Shown here piece by piece: positions 50,301 to 60,181 of a stretch of 64,000 nt of DNA. A program made the translations under genes and the position numbers. This DNA is from CAVUBL01 sp963739795 (GTDB lineage: Bacteria; Acidobacteriota; Thermoanaerobaculia; Multivoradales; DATKCC01): NCBI GenBank assembly GCA_963739795.1, contig CAVUBL010000021.1, forward strand, positions 434,001-498,000, in the 5' to 3' direction. The notes beneath the pieces are model-generated. The model saw nothing but the letters and a program-made list of their open reading frames with translations, was not told where the DNA came from and ran no database searches. Position 1 is the first letter of the stretch. The number at the start of each line of letters is the position of its first letter.

Positions 50301-52403
50301 TCAGCGGCGCGCCAGGCGCAGGGTCAGGGCGGCGAGCACCAGCACCGCCGCCGCCAGGGCCGCCCACAGGAGGACGCCCTGAAGTCCCGGGGCGGTCAGC
50401 CAACGCCGGCCCCGGCGAAAGGCCGGATTGGGCTCCAGGGGGCCGGTCTCGGCACCGCCGGCCGCGGCGGCCAGGACGACGTCGCGAACCCGCGAGAGCT
50501 CATAGCGGGGCGCCTTGGCCTCGGGGTAGCCCAGGAGCAGCTCGTAGCCTCCGGCGGGTGCGGCGAAGAAGAGCTCCGGCACCGGGAACCGGCCGGTGGC
50601 CGCCGTGACGTCGAGAGGAGCGTCGCTGCCGTCCTCGACGGTGAGGGCCAGGGACTCGATCCGGGTCGCGGGGAAGCCGACGTCGAGTGGACGCGGATCC
50701 CCCGCCCGGCGGGCCAGGCGACCCCGGGCAAGGACGCTCCGCCGGCCGCCGGCGAGTGCCTCCAGGGTGTAGGCGCGGTCGAAGAAGGAGGCGCCGACCT
50801 CCAGGCCCAGGCCCTGCAGGGTGGCCGGCGAGGAGCTCGGAGTGAGCTCGTAAGTCGAGCGTCCGTCGCTCGTCTCCGGAGCGCTCACCTGGAGGGCCCG
50901 CCGCGCCGTGGCGATCCCCCGTTCGAGCAGGTAGGGCCACTGGTGGTTCGTGCCGTCGGAGACCCGCAGGTCCGCCAGGTCCCCGCGGGCGTGGGCCAGG
51001 TCGTCGAGGCCGAGGCGCACCCGGACGAGCCCTTCCGAGGAGGGCTCGGCGTCGAGGTGCCTGCGCCACCGGTAGAGGGTGGGCTCGAAGGCGGCGCCCG
51101 GGTGCATGGCGAAGGCCAGAGCCGGCTTCGGGTCGAAGGCGGGGTTGGCCTCGGCCGGGCCCATGTGGGCCTCCGGGAGCCGGGCGGGATCCGCCAGGCG
51201 CTCGGCGACCTCGGACGCGCTCCCGGTGGTGGTGTGGCCCGTCGCGGGGCGCAGGTCCTCCAGGTCGTAGCGCGGCCGGAAGGCCCGGCCTCCTCCGAAG
51301 TAGAGGGTGGCTGTGGCCGTGGCCGCGCCGCCGCCGGAGGCCTCCAGCTCGGATCCCGGCTCGGATTCGGGCCCGGCGGGCAGGGCGAAGAGGAGGGTCG
51401 GCCGGGGCACGGCAGCCCGCACCTCGAGGCCCGCGAGGGGCGGGCTGTCCCCGTCGTCGATCACCACGCGCAGGCGATCGCCCCGGGCGGGCCGCAGCCG
51501 GACTTCGAGCCCCTCGACCGCCGTCTGGCCGGGCAGGCGGAAGATCGAACCCCGGGCGAGGGGCTCCCGGACCGCTCCCGGCCCCTCGTCCCAGACCTCG
51601 ACGCGGCGGTCGAAGGCCGGCGTCTCCGTGGCCAGCACCAGGCGGTCGGGCACCAGGCTCCCGGGGCGCTCGAGCTCGATCGTCGTCCGAGCGCCGGAGC
51701 TCTGGCGCTCCAGCACCGGCAGCGGGACCCGGGCGCCCTCGCCGCCGGCGACCGAGCGGACCCGCTCGTAGCGGAACGACGGTTCCAGGAAGCCCTCGCC
51801 CTCCCCCTCGAGGACCACGGTCAGGCGGTCGCCGGACAGCTCGGGGAGGGGCAGACGGAGCCGCTCGCGCCCCGGCCCGGGGAGGCGGAAGACCGAGCCG
51901 TCCACGACCGGCTCGCCGGCGGCGGCGACATGGATCTGGCGGACGAACCGGCTCCGCCCGATCGCGAGCACCAGGTCCCAGCGCTGTCCCGCGGGCGCCG
52001 GCGGCGGGGTGGAGAGCTCGTAGGTCTCCCGCCGCCGGGGCGGAGCTCCCCGCCGCCCCTCGGTGTGGCGCTCGGCGCCGAGGAGCCGGGGGTGCACGGT
52101 GGCCCGCACCTCCAGGCGCTCACCGGGGCCAGGGGCGCGGTGGAGAAGGTAGGGCACCTCGGCGCCTCCGGCGTCCAGGATTCGCAGGTCCGAAAGGTCC
52201 CGACGGCAGGCGGAGAGGACGGCGGGAGGCAGCTCGAGGCGTACCAGGCGGCCGGCGGGGGCGGTGACGGCGGCGCGGCGGGCGAACAGGCTCGCCAGGC
52301 CGGGCTCGGCGCCGCCGGGAGCCGCCGGCGCGCCGAGCACCCCCACGGTGCCTGCGGCGGCGAGCAGGAGCCCGGCGGCGAGGGAGGCCCGGTGTCCGGT
52401 CAC
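50301..52403 (-). CDS. DUF3999-family membrane-anchored protein
   Basis: Function unknown; partner of the DUF2339 protein encoded just upstream, as in many genomes. The 700 residues have a signal peptide (about 1-30), a long beta-rich periplasmic region, and one C-terminal membrane helix (LLWAALAAAVLVLAALTL) with a short cytoplasmic RLARR tail. The DLSDLRILDAGGAEVPYLL and DLADLRVSDGTNHQWPYLLE segments are repeated motifs typical of DUF3999, suggesting an internal duplication. The GTG start at 52403 overlaps the DUF2339 stop (GTGA), with GGAGGGG before it. Very long same-frame open reading upstream is a shadow of DUF2339. Confidence 0.85.
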   Translation of the reverse strand: MTGHRASLAAGLLLAAAGTVGVLGAPAAPGGAEPGLASLFARRAAVTAPAGRLVRLELPPAVLSACRRDLSDLRILDAGGAEVPYLLHRAPGPGERLEVRATVHPRLLGAERHTEGRRGAPPRRRETYELSTPPPAPAGQRWDLVLAIGRSRFVRQIHVAAAGEPVVDGSVFRLPGPGRERLRLPLPELSGDRLTVVLEGEGEGFLEPSFRYERVRSVAGGEGARVPLPVLERQSSGARTTIELERPGSLVPDRLVLATETPAFDRRVEVWDEGPGAVREPLARGSIFRLPGQTAVEGLEVRLRPARGDRLRVVIDDGDSPPLAGLEVRAAVPRPTLLFALPAGPESEPGSELEASGGGAATATATLYFGGGRAFRPRYDLEDLRPATGHTTTGSASEVAERLADPARLPEAHMGPAEANPAFDPKPALAFAMHPGAAFEPTLYRWRRHLDAEPSSEGLVRVRLGLDDLAHARGDLADLRVSDGTNHQWPYLLERGIATARRALQVSAPETSDGRSTYELTPSSSPATLQGLGLEVGASFFDRAYTLEALAGGRRSVLARGRLARRAGDPRPLDVGFPATRIESLALTVEDGSDAPLDVTAATGRFPVPELFFAAPAGGYELLLGYPEAKAPRYELSRVRDVVLAAAAGGAETGPLEPNPAFRRGRRWLTAPGLQGVLLWAALAAAVLVLAALTLRLARR

Positions 52404-55400
52404 GGCCCCTCCGGCGGCGGCTTGCGGAAGACGAACCGCTGATAGGCCAGGGAGACCAGCACCAGGGAGAGGGCGAGCCCGACCAGAGAGGCGACCCGAT
52501 AGAGGTCCTCGAGGCCCGCGAGGTCGAAGAGGAAGAGCTTGACCACGGCGATGGCCAGCAGGCCCAGCCCGACCGCCCGCAGACCCCGGCTCCGGCGGCC
52601 GATCCCAAGCCCCAGGAGGACCAGGGCGTAGAGGGCCCAGGCCAGGGAGAGGGTCAGGTCCCGGGCCATCCGGCCGGAGGCCGCGAGGGCTGGATACCGG
52701 CCCGGGGCGAAGAGGTCGAACACCGTGAGGTCGATCCAGACGAAAATCACCGCGATGGCCGCCGCCGCGCACAGGACCGCGCCCCACGGCCGCCCCCGGG
52801 AGTAGATCCGCGCTTCGAACGGGCGGGCCCGGGCGACCTCGCCGGGGGCGAGGAGGGCCGAGGCTCCGACCAGGCAGGCCGCCGGCACCAGGTAGGTGTA
52901 CAGCAGCCAGTTCAGGACCGGCCAGGCGGAGTGGGCGTGGTACCCGGAGACGGCGGGGTTGGCCACCAGCCGCGCGGTGACCGCCGCCAGCAGGGCCAGA
53001 GCGAGCGCCTTGAGCCCCGGATGGTCGAGCCGCCGCCAGAGGGCGACGACCGCCACCCCCTCGAGAGCCCAGCCGAGGGTGATCCATTCGCGCTCGAGCT
53101 GCAGCGGGATGGCGAGGGCGGCGAAGCCGAGGGCCACGGCGCCGAACCAGGCGAGCCAGCGCCGGCGCCGCGGGTCGTCCGGTCCCCAGCCCGCCACCAC
53201 CCGCCAGCAGGCGGCGAGGGCCAGGGCGCCCAGGAGGACCGGGAGGAGCCCGATGGCTTCCGGCCCGAAGCGCCGGAGCCAGAGGTGGCGGAGCGCCGGA
53301 AACCAGACCGGCCCGGCGAGGGCGGCGGCGATCCACGCCGCCGGAGCGCCGGCGAGGCGGCGCCGGGTGAGGAAGGGCCAGGCCGTGAACAGCACGACGC
53401 CGGCGCCCAGGCCGACCAGTCCAACGTTCGCCGCCCGCGCCACGTCCGTCGCGGGCATCCCGAATGCGGTCGCCGACGAATCGCTCCACGACCAGTGGGC
53501 CACGGCGGTCAGGGTCGCGGCCACGGCGTAGAGACCGCCCGAGGCGGCCCGGGTCGCCGCGAGGACCGCGAGCAGGGCGAGGACCAGGGTGAGCCCCAGG
53601 AAGAACCAGGGGGCGAGGAGGGTGTCGAGCCGGGCCTCGATCGCCAGGGTGGCGAGGGCTGCGAGAGGCAGGGCGGCCGCCGCCGGCTCGGGCCAGCGCG
53701 GCGCGGCGGCTCCGGCTGGCCACTCCCGGGTCGGCGCGCCCTCCCGATCCCGGCGCTGTTCCAGGTAGAGGGCCTGGAGCTGGAGGGCCACGCCCGCCGC
53801 CACCAGAATGCCGAAGTAGAGGGCGGGCGGCGGGAGGTAGGGCGCTCCGGCGTGGGCGAGGTGAGACAAACCGAAGCCGAGGCCGACGAGCACGGCCGCG
53901 AGCACCGGCCGGCGCGCGACGCCGGGGGCATGGCCCTGGCGGACGAGGAGGGCGCCGAGGACGAGCCAGCCCACGATCCAGGGCGTGAGGGTGGCGATTC
54001 CGCCACCGACCAGGGGCCGGACGACGAGGAGGACGAGGAAGCCGCCGGCGGTGAGCAGGGGGCCGAGAGGCCGGTCCGTCCGCCCCCGGCGCAAGTCGAG
54101 CTCGGCGAAGGCGTGGAAGGCCACCGACAGGACCAGGGCGATGGCCACCGCCTCCCAGGCCAGCTCCCGCTCGGCCCGGGTGCGCAGGACCCAGACCGCG
54201 ACCACCGCCACCGACGCCGCGGCGGCGCCGGTGCCGAGGGCCAGCGGGAGCCCGGCGCCCGCATTCGACCCGCGGCTCCGATCGAGCACCTGGGCGCCGA
54301 CCGAGAGCACCAGCATCAGCGCCGCGACGCTCCACAGGTGCATGCCGAGGTCGGCGCGAACGGCGAGGTAGAGGGCGAACGCGAAGGGGAAGAGGACGGC
54401 GCCGGAGCGGGTCCAGATCCGGATCCAGACGAGGGCACCGGCCTCGGCGGCTCCATCCTCGGTGCCGCGGGCGGCGAGGGCGCTCGCGGCGGCGAAGAGG
54501 GCGGCGAAGACCAGCAGGATCCCCAGGGCCAGCGGCAGCTCCTCGGGTCTCATCCGGAGGGCGATCCAGAGCACCTCGTAGCCCAGGGTGGCGAGGAGGC
54601 CGAGGGGCGCGAGCAGCGGCCACCGGCGGCGGCGGGCGAGGACCAGGAGGCCGCAGTTGAGCAGCAGGAGGTAGCCGAACAGGCCGATGGGCCGGTCCGC
54701 GCCCGTGCTCACCAGCAGGGGCGTGGCGAAGCCCCCGGCCAGGCCCAGGAGGGCCACCACCAGCGTGCGATGCCGCCAGGCGAGGAGCCCGGCCGTCGCG
54801 GTCACCAGGACCATGAGGACGAAGGCGAGACTCCCCGGGATCAGCGCGTAGAGGGCCCGCGCCGCCCATACCGCGCCGTAGAGCACCACCACGGCTCCCC
54901 CCGCGAGGCCGTTGGCCGTCGGCTCGTAGCCCCGGGGGCGGAGCCACTCGGAGGCGACGAGGGCTCCCAGGCCGGCGAGGATCGCCAGAGCCACCCGCAC
55001 CGGCGGCGCGAGCCAGCCGGCCTCGACCGCGAAGCGGACGAAGTAGAGGCCCGCCAGGGCGAACAAGACCCCCGCGAGGACCGCGGCGCCCCGCACGCCG
55101 AGCCATCGCTCCCACTCGATGGGTGGGCGCCGAGGAGGCGGTGCTGGCTCAGGGGGCTCAGGGGGCTCGGCCGGCTCGATCGGCTCGAATGGGGGCTCGG
55201 GTGGGGGAGCGGGAGCGGCCGCCGCCCCGGAGGGCTCGGCCGGCGGCTCCTCCCGGGTGGCGGTGAGGGGGGTGAAGGCGGCGGGGCGCTCGGCCGGGGG
55301 CGGCTCGGGGGAAGGAATGAGGGCCGGCGGCGGAGCCGGGGCCGGCCGAGCTTCCGGCTCCGCGCCCGTGGCCGGGGCGGCACCGCGGTCCGCCGCAGCC

Positions 55401-55561
55401 AGGTCGTCGAGGAGCCGGCCCAGACGACTGACGCGGGACTCGATCTCGGCCAGGCGCTCCTCGGCTCGGCGCGCGCGGCGCAGGAGCACGATCACCCCGA
55501 TCCCAGGGCCCAGGACCAGGGCGAGGAGGCCTAGGATCAGTGCGGCGTAGAGGCACTCCAT
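52400..55561 (-). CDS. DUF2339-family polytopic membrane protein
   Basis: Function unknown. The 1053 residues begin with a membrane anchor (MECLYAALILGLLALVLGP), a coiled coil (about 28-58), an extremely Pro/Glu/Ala-rich linker (about 60-165) and then the characteristic WERWLGVRGAAVLAGVLFALAGLYFVRFAVE followed by roughly two dozen hydrophobic helices. GGFATPLLVSTG and WITLGWALEGVAVV are further conserved blocks. The family is suspected to act at the cell envelope. Its stop overlaps the start of the DUF3999 gene, forming a two-gene operon. A longer frame upstream to 57241 covers the divergent M48 gene and is artefact. Confidence 0.88.
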   Translation of the reverse strand: MECLYAALILGLLALVLGPGIGVIVLLRRARRAEERLAEIESRVSRLGRLLDDLAAADRGAAPATGAEPEARPAPAPPPALIPSPEPPPAERPAAFTPLTATREEPPAEPSGAAAAPAPPPEPPFEPIEPAEPPEPPEPAPPPRRPPIEWERWLGVRGAAVLAGVLFALAGLYFVRFAVEAGWLAPPVRVALAILAGLGALVASEWLRPRGYEPTANGLAGGAVVVLYGAVWAARALYALIPGSLAFVLMVLVTATAGLLAWRHRTLVVALLGLAGGFATPLLVSTGADRPIGLFGYLLLLNCGLLVLARRRRWPLLAPLGLLATLGYEVLWIALRMRPEELPLALGILLVFAALFAAASALAARGTEDGAAEAGALVWIRIWTRSGAVLFPFAFALYLAVRADLGMHLWSVAALMLVLSVGAQVLDRSRGSNAGAGLPLALGTGAAAASVAVVAVWVLRTRAERELAWEAVAIALVLSVAFHAFAELDLRRGRTDRPLGPLLTAGGFLVLLVVRPLVGGGIATLTPWIVGWLVLGALLVRQGHAPGVARRPVLAAVLVGLGFGLSHLAHAGAPYLPPPALYFGILVAAGVALQLQALYLEQRRDREGAPTREWPAGAAAPRWPEPAAAALPLAALATLAIEARLDTLLAPWFFLGLTLVLALLAVLAATRAASGGLYAVAATLTAVAHWSWSDSSATAFGMPATDVARAANVGLVGLGAGVVLFTAWPFLTRRRLAGAPAAWIAAALAGPVWFPALRHLWLRRFGPEAIGLLPVLLGALALAACWRVVAGWGPDDPRRRRWLAWFGAVALGFAALAIPLQLEREWITLGWALEGVAVVALWRRLDHPGLKALALALLAAVTARLVANPAVSGYHAHSAWPVLNWLLYTYLVPAACLVGASALLAPGEVARARPFEARIYSRGRPWGAVLCAAAAIAVIFVWIDLTVFDLFAPGRYPALAASGRMARDLTLSLAWALYALVLLGLGIGRRSRGLRAVGLGLLAIAVVKLFLFDLAGLEDLYRVASLVGLALSLVLVSLAYQRFVFRKPPPEGP

Positions 55562-55762
55562 CTCGAGATGTCGAACCCGCCCGGGCCGGTGCCCCGGCGG
55601 TCTTTCGTCGGTAGATCGGCGGCTATGGTACCAGTCCGGGCCGCCGCGACCCTCGTCGCCGTGGAACGGACTGCCCGGGGCGGAACGGCTGCCTTCGTGG
55701 AGCTCCCGTGGCGTATCATGGAGTCGTTTCGCGTCCCTGCAACGCGCCCGAGGACCCTGACC

Positions 55763-57091
55763 ATGCGTCCCCTCTCTCAACGGCTCCGCGCTTCCATCGC
55801 GCTCGCCACCCTGGCGGCGTTCCTGGCCTCCTGCGCCACGACTCAGCTCCCGCCGATCTCGGCCTCCGGCGCGGCCTTCAAGCCCTTGCCGGACGAGCGC
55901 CGGCTCTGGGCCGACTCCCGGGCCGAGGAGCAGAAGCTCCTCTCGGAGGCGAGGGTCTACGACGACCCGCTCCTGGTCGACTACCTGAACGACCTGGTGC
56001 ACCGCCTCGAGCCGCCGACGATGGCCGCCAACCCCGAGATCCAGTACCACGTCACGGTGCTCGAGGACCCCACCCTCAACGCCTTCGCCTACCCCCACGG
56101 CTCGATCTACGTCCACACCGGGCTGCTGGCGCGGATGGAGGACGAGGGCGAGCTCGCCACCGTCCTGGGCCACGAGATGACCCACGTGGAGAACCGCCAC
56201 ATGCTGCGCTACCGGCGGGCGGCCCAGAATCGCCAGATCGCCTTCAGCGCCCTCGCCATCACCGCGGCGGTGGTGGTGGCCGGCGAGGAGGGGGACGCCG
56301 TCTCCAAGGGGGACTACGGGCGGGCGGCGCGCATCGACGTGCTGTCGAACATCCTGGTGGGGTTGGGGCTCCAGCTCGCCTTCGTGGCGGCGGTCAACGG
56401 CTACGGGAGGAACCTGGAGATCGAGGCCGACGCCGGCGGCTTCGCCAAGCTGGCGGCGGCGGGCTACGACCCGGCGGATGCGCCCAAGGTCTACCAGGCC
56501 CTGCTCGAGGACCACGGCGAGTCGGGCAAGCTCGAGTCCTTCTTCTTCGGCAGTCACCCCCAGCTCTCGGCGCGGGTGGCGAGCGCCAACGCCTGGATCG
56601 CGGCCCACCCGGACCAGCGGCCGGCGCCCGGCGAGGACCGCTCCCTCGCCGACGAGGATCGCTTCGCCCGCCGCATCCGGCCAGTGGTGCGCGACGACGC
56701 GCGCCTCAACATCGACCTGGGGCGCCTCCACCTGGCCTCCGACGAGCTGGACAAGGCCCTGGGCTGGATGCCCCAGGACCCGGAGGTCCACTTCCAGCTC
56801 GCCCGCCTGCGCCTCGCCCAGGCCGACGCCGAGAAGAACGAGGCGGCGCGCGCGGGCCTTGTGGACCAGGCGCGCGACGCCCTGCGCGAGTCGATCCGCC
56901 TGGCGCCGGACCGGGCGCCGGCCCACCGGGAGCTGGGCCTGCTCCTCTATCGGCGGGGCGACCGCGCCGACGCCTGCCGCGAGCTCGGCTACTACCTGGA
57001 GCTGGCGCCCCACGCCGAGGACGCTCCGCACGTGCGCGACTACGTCCTCGAGCTCACCCAGAGGGGCGACTGCCCGCCACACAAGGGCTGA
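55763..57091 (+). CDS. Lipoprotein M48 metallopeptidase with TPR-like tail (BepA-like)
   Basis: Zinc protease anchored in the periplasm, probably for outer-membrane quality control like BepA/YfgC. The 442 residues start with a lipoprotein signal (lipobox LASC at about 25-28), then a peptidase domain: LGHEMTHVENRHM with the HExxH zinc site (about 135-147) and the third ligand Glu in NLEIEADAGG. A hydrophobic loop lies between (FSALAITAAVVVA). The C-terminal about 130 residues form TPR-like helices (DPEVHFQLARLRLAQ; APAHRELGLLLYRRGDRADACRELGYYLELAP). The start is the ATG at 55763; an upstream extension to 55568 would destroy the signal. Divergent from the DUF2339 gene. Confidence 0.92.
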   Translation: MRPLSQRLRASIALATLAAFLASCATTQLPPISASGAAFKPLPDERRLWADSRAEEQKLLSEARVYDDPLLVDYLNDLVHRLEPPTMAANPEIQYHVTVLEDPTLNAFAYPHGSIYVHTGLLARMEDEGELATVLGHEMTHVENRHMLRYRRAAQNRQIAFSALAITAAVVVAGEEGDAVSKGDYGRAARIDVLSNILVGLGLQLAFVAAVNGYGRNLEIEADAGGFAKLAAAGYDPADAPKVYQALLEDHGESGKLESFFFGSHPQLSARVASANAWIAAHPDQRPAPGEDRSLADEDRFARRIRPVVRDDARLNIDLGRLHLASDELDKALGWMPQDPEVHFQLARLRLAQADAEKNEAARAGLVDQARDALRESIRLAPDRAPAHRELGLLLYRRGDRADACRELGYYLELAPHAEDAPHVRDYVLELTQRGDCPPHKG

Positions 57092-57267
57092 CGCACCCCC
57101 CGGTGCGCTCGGCGCGGGTCCCGGGAGCGCCGGGGGCCACCCCAACGGGTGGGACTTCGGCCCCTTCGACCTACCCGGAGGGTAGTGGCATTCGGGTGGT
57201 GCTCGCGAACAAGCTAGCCGGCGTCGGGCCGTCGGCGGCAACCTCCCCCGCCGGTGCGCCGATCTCG

Positions 57268-57564
57268 ATGAATCTCCACAACGTCGCTCCCTGGGAACGG
57301 ATCCTGCGCTGCGGGATCGGTGTCGCCATGCTGGCGCTCGGCTGGGCGGGCGTGGTCCCGGGGCTGGGTGGCGCCTCCCTCCAGCTCTTCGGTTGGTTCC
57401 CCCTGGTCACCGGCCTGATCGGCTGGTCGCCCATCTACTCCATGTTGGGGGTCTCGACCCGCCGGGGCCCGGTCGCCGCCCCGGACGAGCGCTCGCCGCC
57501 GGAGCGGGCCGGCGACGACGGGGCGGAGGGGAACGACGATAGAATCACCTCGCGCGGACCCTGA
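57268..57564 (+). CDS. DUF2892 (YgaP-type) two-helix membrane protein
   Basis: Small inner-membrane protein of unknown role. The 98 residues start MNLHNVAPWERILRCGIGVAMLALG and continue with two hydrophobic helices ending in LVTGLIGWSPIYSMLGVST, the family signature (usually GWCPxYxxxG; the Cys is Ser here). The last about 30 residues are charged and low complexity. An upstream GTG could add about 25 residues. It lies 46 bp before the histidine kinase gene on the same strand and may be co-transcribed with it. Confidence 0.82.
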   Translation: MNLHNVAPWERILRCGIGVAMLALGWAGVVPGLGGASLQLFGWFPLVTGLIGWSPIYSMLGVSTRRGPVAAPDERSPPERAGDDGAEGNDDRITSRGP

Positions 57565-57610
57565 GGGCCGCCGACGTGCTCCGTTCCCGATCGAGCCTGA
57601 CACTCCCACC

Positions 57611-58939
57611 GTGCTCCGCCAAGTCAAATGGGTCCTCATGCTGGCCCTGGTGGCGTTCCTCGCCATCGTCGAGTACGCGCGCTACCTGCTCGAGCCGTAC
57701 GCGGGCACGCCGATGCAGCACTTGGTCATCGACGGGGTCATGGTGCTGTCGATCCTCTTCTTCTTCGGCGGCCTGTTCACGGCCCTTCAGGTGGTCGAGG
57801 AGCGCCTGACCCACCAGAACCGGGAGCTCCTCGGGCTGCACCGCGCCACCCTGGACGTCCACGGCAACCTCTCCCTGGAGACCGTGCTGGAACGGGTCGT
57901 GGAGCAGGCCCGCCCGCTGGTCGACGCCCGCTACGGCGCGATCTCGGTGATCGACGAGGAGGGGACGATCCTCTCCTTCGTCACCTCGGGGATCAGCCCG
58001 GCGGAGCGCAGGAAGATCGGCGATCCGCCGGAGGGACGCGGCCTGCTGGGCGTGCCGCTCCACGAGGGTGAGACGATCCGGGTGGCCGAGCTCTCCCGCG
58101 ACCCCCGGTCCACCGGCTTCCCACCCCATCACCCGCCCATGCAGTCGCTCCTGGCGGTGCCCATCCTGAGCAAGGGCAGCTACCGCGGCAACCTCTACGT
58201 CGCGGACAAGACGACGGGAACGCACTTCACCGAGGAGGACGAGCAGACCCTGGTGCGCTTCGCCACCACCGCTGCCATCGCCATCGACAACGCCCAGCTC
58301 CACCTCCGCGTCCGGAACCTGGCGGTGGCCGAGGAGCGGGTGCGGATCGCTCGCGAGATGCACGACGGCCTGGCGCAGGTGCTCGCCTACGTCAACACCA
58401 AGGCCCAGGCGGTCAAGGCCTACTTGCAGAAGGGCAAGTCCGACGAGGCCGAGGCCCAACTCGACCAGCTCGCCGTGGCGGCCCGGGAGGTCCTGGCCGA
58501 CGTCCGGGAGGGCATCCTGGCGCTGCGCACCCAGACCGGCCCCGACCAGGGGCTGGGCGAGACGGTCGAAGCGTTCATCAAGCGCTGGGAGAGCCAGAGC
58601 GGCATCGAGGGGCAGGTGGCGTACGACTCCGAGCTCACCCTCAGCCCCACCGTCGAGCTCCAGCTCCTGCGTATCATCCAGGAGGCCCTCTCCAACGTCC
58701 GCAAACATTCGGGCGCCAGCTCGGCGCGCGTCGAGCTCAAGCAGATCGAGAGCCTGCTCATGGTCGATGTCCAGGACGACGGCGTGGGCTTCGACCCGGC
58801 GGGGAGCCGTCCCGGGGACTCTCCGCGCTTCGGGCTCGCCATCATGCGCGAGCGCGTGGTGAGCATCGGCGGTACAATCGACTTTCATTCGGCGCCCGGC
58901 CAAGGGGTTCGGGTCCACTTGGAAGTCCCACTGAGTTAG
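57611..58939 (+). CDS. NarL-type sensor histidine kinase with GAF domain
   Basis: Membrane-linked sensor kinase of the HisKA_3 class. The 442 residues have two hydrophobic segments (about 8-24 and 41-62), a GAF domain (about 75-230; VDARYGAISVIDEEGTILSFVTSG, SLLAVPILSKGSYRGNLYVADK), the dimerisation helix with REMHDGLAQVL carrying the phospho-His, and an ATPase domain with QEALSNVRKHSGA and DDGVGFDP. The start is a GTG at 57611, the first in a suitable frame; a later ATG in MLALVAF is possible. The response-regulator gene starts 33 bp downstream, so they form a pair. A cofactor in the GAF domain cannot be told by eye. Confidence 0.93.
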   Translation: MLRQVKWVLMLALVAFLAIVEYARYLLEPYAGTPMQHLVIDGVMVLSILFFFGGLFTALQVVEERLTHQNRELLGLHRATLDVHGNLSLETVLERVVEQARPLVDARYGAISVIDEEGTILSFVTSGISPAERRKIGDPPEGRGLLGVPLHEGETIRVAELSRDPRSTGFPPHHPPMQSLLAVPILSKGSYRGNLYVADKTTGTHFTEEDEQTLVRFATTAAIAIDNAQLHLRVRNLAVAEERVRIAREMHDGLAQVLAYVNTKAQAVKAYLQKGKSDEAEAQLDQLAVAAREVLADVREGILALRTQTGPDQGLGETVEAFIKRWESQSGIEGQVAYDSELTLSPTVELQLLRIIQEALSNVRKHSGASSARVELKQIESLLMVDVQDDGVGFDPAGSRPGDSPRFGLAIMRERVVSIGGTIDFHSAPGQGVRVHLEVPLS

Positions 58940-58971
58940 TGGGTTCCAGAGAGCGTTCCAGGAGAACTCCC

Positions 58972-59628
58972 ATGAGAATCGTGATCGCAGACGACCACGC
59001 CCTGTTCCGAGACAGCCTGCGGAGCCTGCTCGTCGCCCGCGACATCGAGGTGGTCGGCGAGGCCCGCAACGGCAAAGAGGCCATCGAGCTGGCGTGGAAG
59101 CTCAAGCCGGACGTCGTGCTGATGGACCTGATGATGCCGGAGATGGACGGCCTGGAGGCGACCCGGCGGCTGGCCGCCGAGCTGCCGGAGGTGAAGGTGA
59201 TCGTGCTCACCGCCTCCGACGACGAGTCGAACCTCTTCGAGGCCATCAAGTCGGGTGCCAAGGGCTACCTGCTCAAGGACCTGGAGGCCGACCGCTTCTT
59301 CGCGCTCCTCGAAGGGGTGGCCGACGGCGAGCCGGCGTTGACCCCGGCTCTCGCCCGCAAGCTACTCGACGAGTTCGCCCGCCCGAAGGTGGCCGTCGGC
59401 AAGGACTACGACCCGGACGCCCTCACCGAACGGGAGACCGAGGTCCTCGAGCTCATGGTGGACGGGGTGACCTCGAACCGCAAGCTGGCAAGCGAGCTGG
59501 GGGTGAGCGAGAACACGGTGAAGTTCCACGTCCGCAACATCCTGGACAAGCTCCACCTGCACAACCGCGCCCAAGTGGTCGCCTACGCCCTGCGCCACCG
59601 GCTCGTGGAACCCACCGCAGAAGCCTGA
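58972..59628 (+). CDS. LuxR/NarL-family response regulator
   Basis: Transcription factor paired with the preceding kinase. Of 218 residues, about 1-120 form a receiver domain (RIVIADDHALFRDSL with the acidic pocket, Asp in DVVLMDLMMPEMDG, Lys in GAKGYLLKD) and about 150-215 a LuxR-type helix-turn-helix (LTEREtEVLELMVDG region, NRKLASELGVSENTVKFHVRNILDKL). Both are intact. The ATG at 58972 has AGGAGA 7 bases before it. The gene ends 56 bp before a convergent hypothetical gene, with a GC-rich palindrome in between. Confidence 0.95.
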   Translation: MRIVIADDHALFRDSLRSLLVARDIEVVGEARNGKEAIELAWKLKPDVVLMDLMMPEMDGLEATRRLAAELPEVKVIVLTASDDESNLFEAIKSGAKGYLLKDLEADRFFALLEGVADGEPALTPALARKLLDEFARPKVAVGKDYDPDALTERETEVLELMVDGVTSNRKLASELGVSENTVKFHVRNILDKLHLHNRAQVVAYALRHRLVEPTAEA

Positions 59629-59683
59629 GACCCCTCCCCAGCGCGCCCGGAGAAGGGGACCGAGGGGTTGAAGGGAGGCCGGA
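59628..59683. repeat. GC-rich REP-like palindrome between convergent genes
   Basis: CCCCTCCCCAGCGCGCC pairs loosely with GGAGAAGGGGA, followed by CCGAGGGGTTGAAGGGAGG up to the stop of the minus-strand gene. Same family as at 28959-29018. Could terminate both genes. Confidence 0.5.
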
Positions 59684-60028
59684 TCAGAACGGTTCCGCTT
59701 CTCCCAGCTCCTGGCGGACCTCCAAGCCCACCGTGGGGTTCGCATCCAGGTACTCGGCGGCCATCGCCCGGTGCCGAGGGTTGAGCGAGATCATGTACAG
59801 GCAGGCCTGACGGGGATCGACGACCCGTGCGTCGTCCCAGCGCTCTAGGACCGCAGTCATGAAACCTTTGGCCGCGAGCTGGGCCTGCTCGGGTGCGAGA
59901 TCCTCGACGAACGGGCGGGCGGCGTCGGCGAGCAGGTCGCTTCTGAGGTTCCACGCCAAGGGACCCAGGCGGTTGACGTAGGCGTCCACCGTCTGGCGCA
60001 TCTGGGGGCTCAATTTGTCATAAAGCAT
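59684..60028 (-). CDS. Hypothetical protein, 114 residues
   Basis: I do not recognise it. The product is soluble and helical by composition: MLYDKLSPQMRQTVDAYVNRLGP, DAARPFVEDLAPEQAQLAAKGFMTAVLERW, then ACLYMISLNPRHRAMAAEYLD. No signal or membrane segment. ATG at 60028 is preceded by AGAAGGG at good spacing; a longer frame to 60154 lacks such a site and looks unnatural. It lies alone between convergent and divergent neighbours, with a MITE half copy upstream of its promoter region. The regular pattern and clean ribosome site make it likely real. Confidence 0.7.
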   Translation of the reverse strand: MLYDKLSPQMRQTVDAYVNRLGPLAWNLRSDLLADAARPFVEDLAPEQAQLAAKGFMTAVLERWDDARVVDPRQACLYMISLNPRHRAMAAEYLDANPTVGLEVRQELGEAEPF

Positions 60029-60181
60029 CGTAAACCCTTCTGTAATGGCCGTTTCGGGCGGCTCTGTTACAGCAGGGTGCCCATGGAGGGGCGAAGTGGG
60101 ACAGGGCCGGGGTAGTTTACCGCGACGGTCGATAACCCAGCTTGTGTCTTGCATTTGACGCAGATTCTGCGATGCGGTCGG

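Noticed and set aside
50301..57241. Very long minus-strand open frames (about 1600 residues each) across 50-57 kb
   Set aside because: Each is two real genes joined by open but unnatural sequence; GC-rich DNA rarely has stops in shadow frames. The real starts are at 52403 and 55561.
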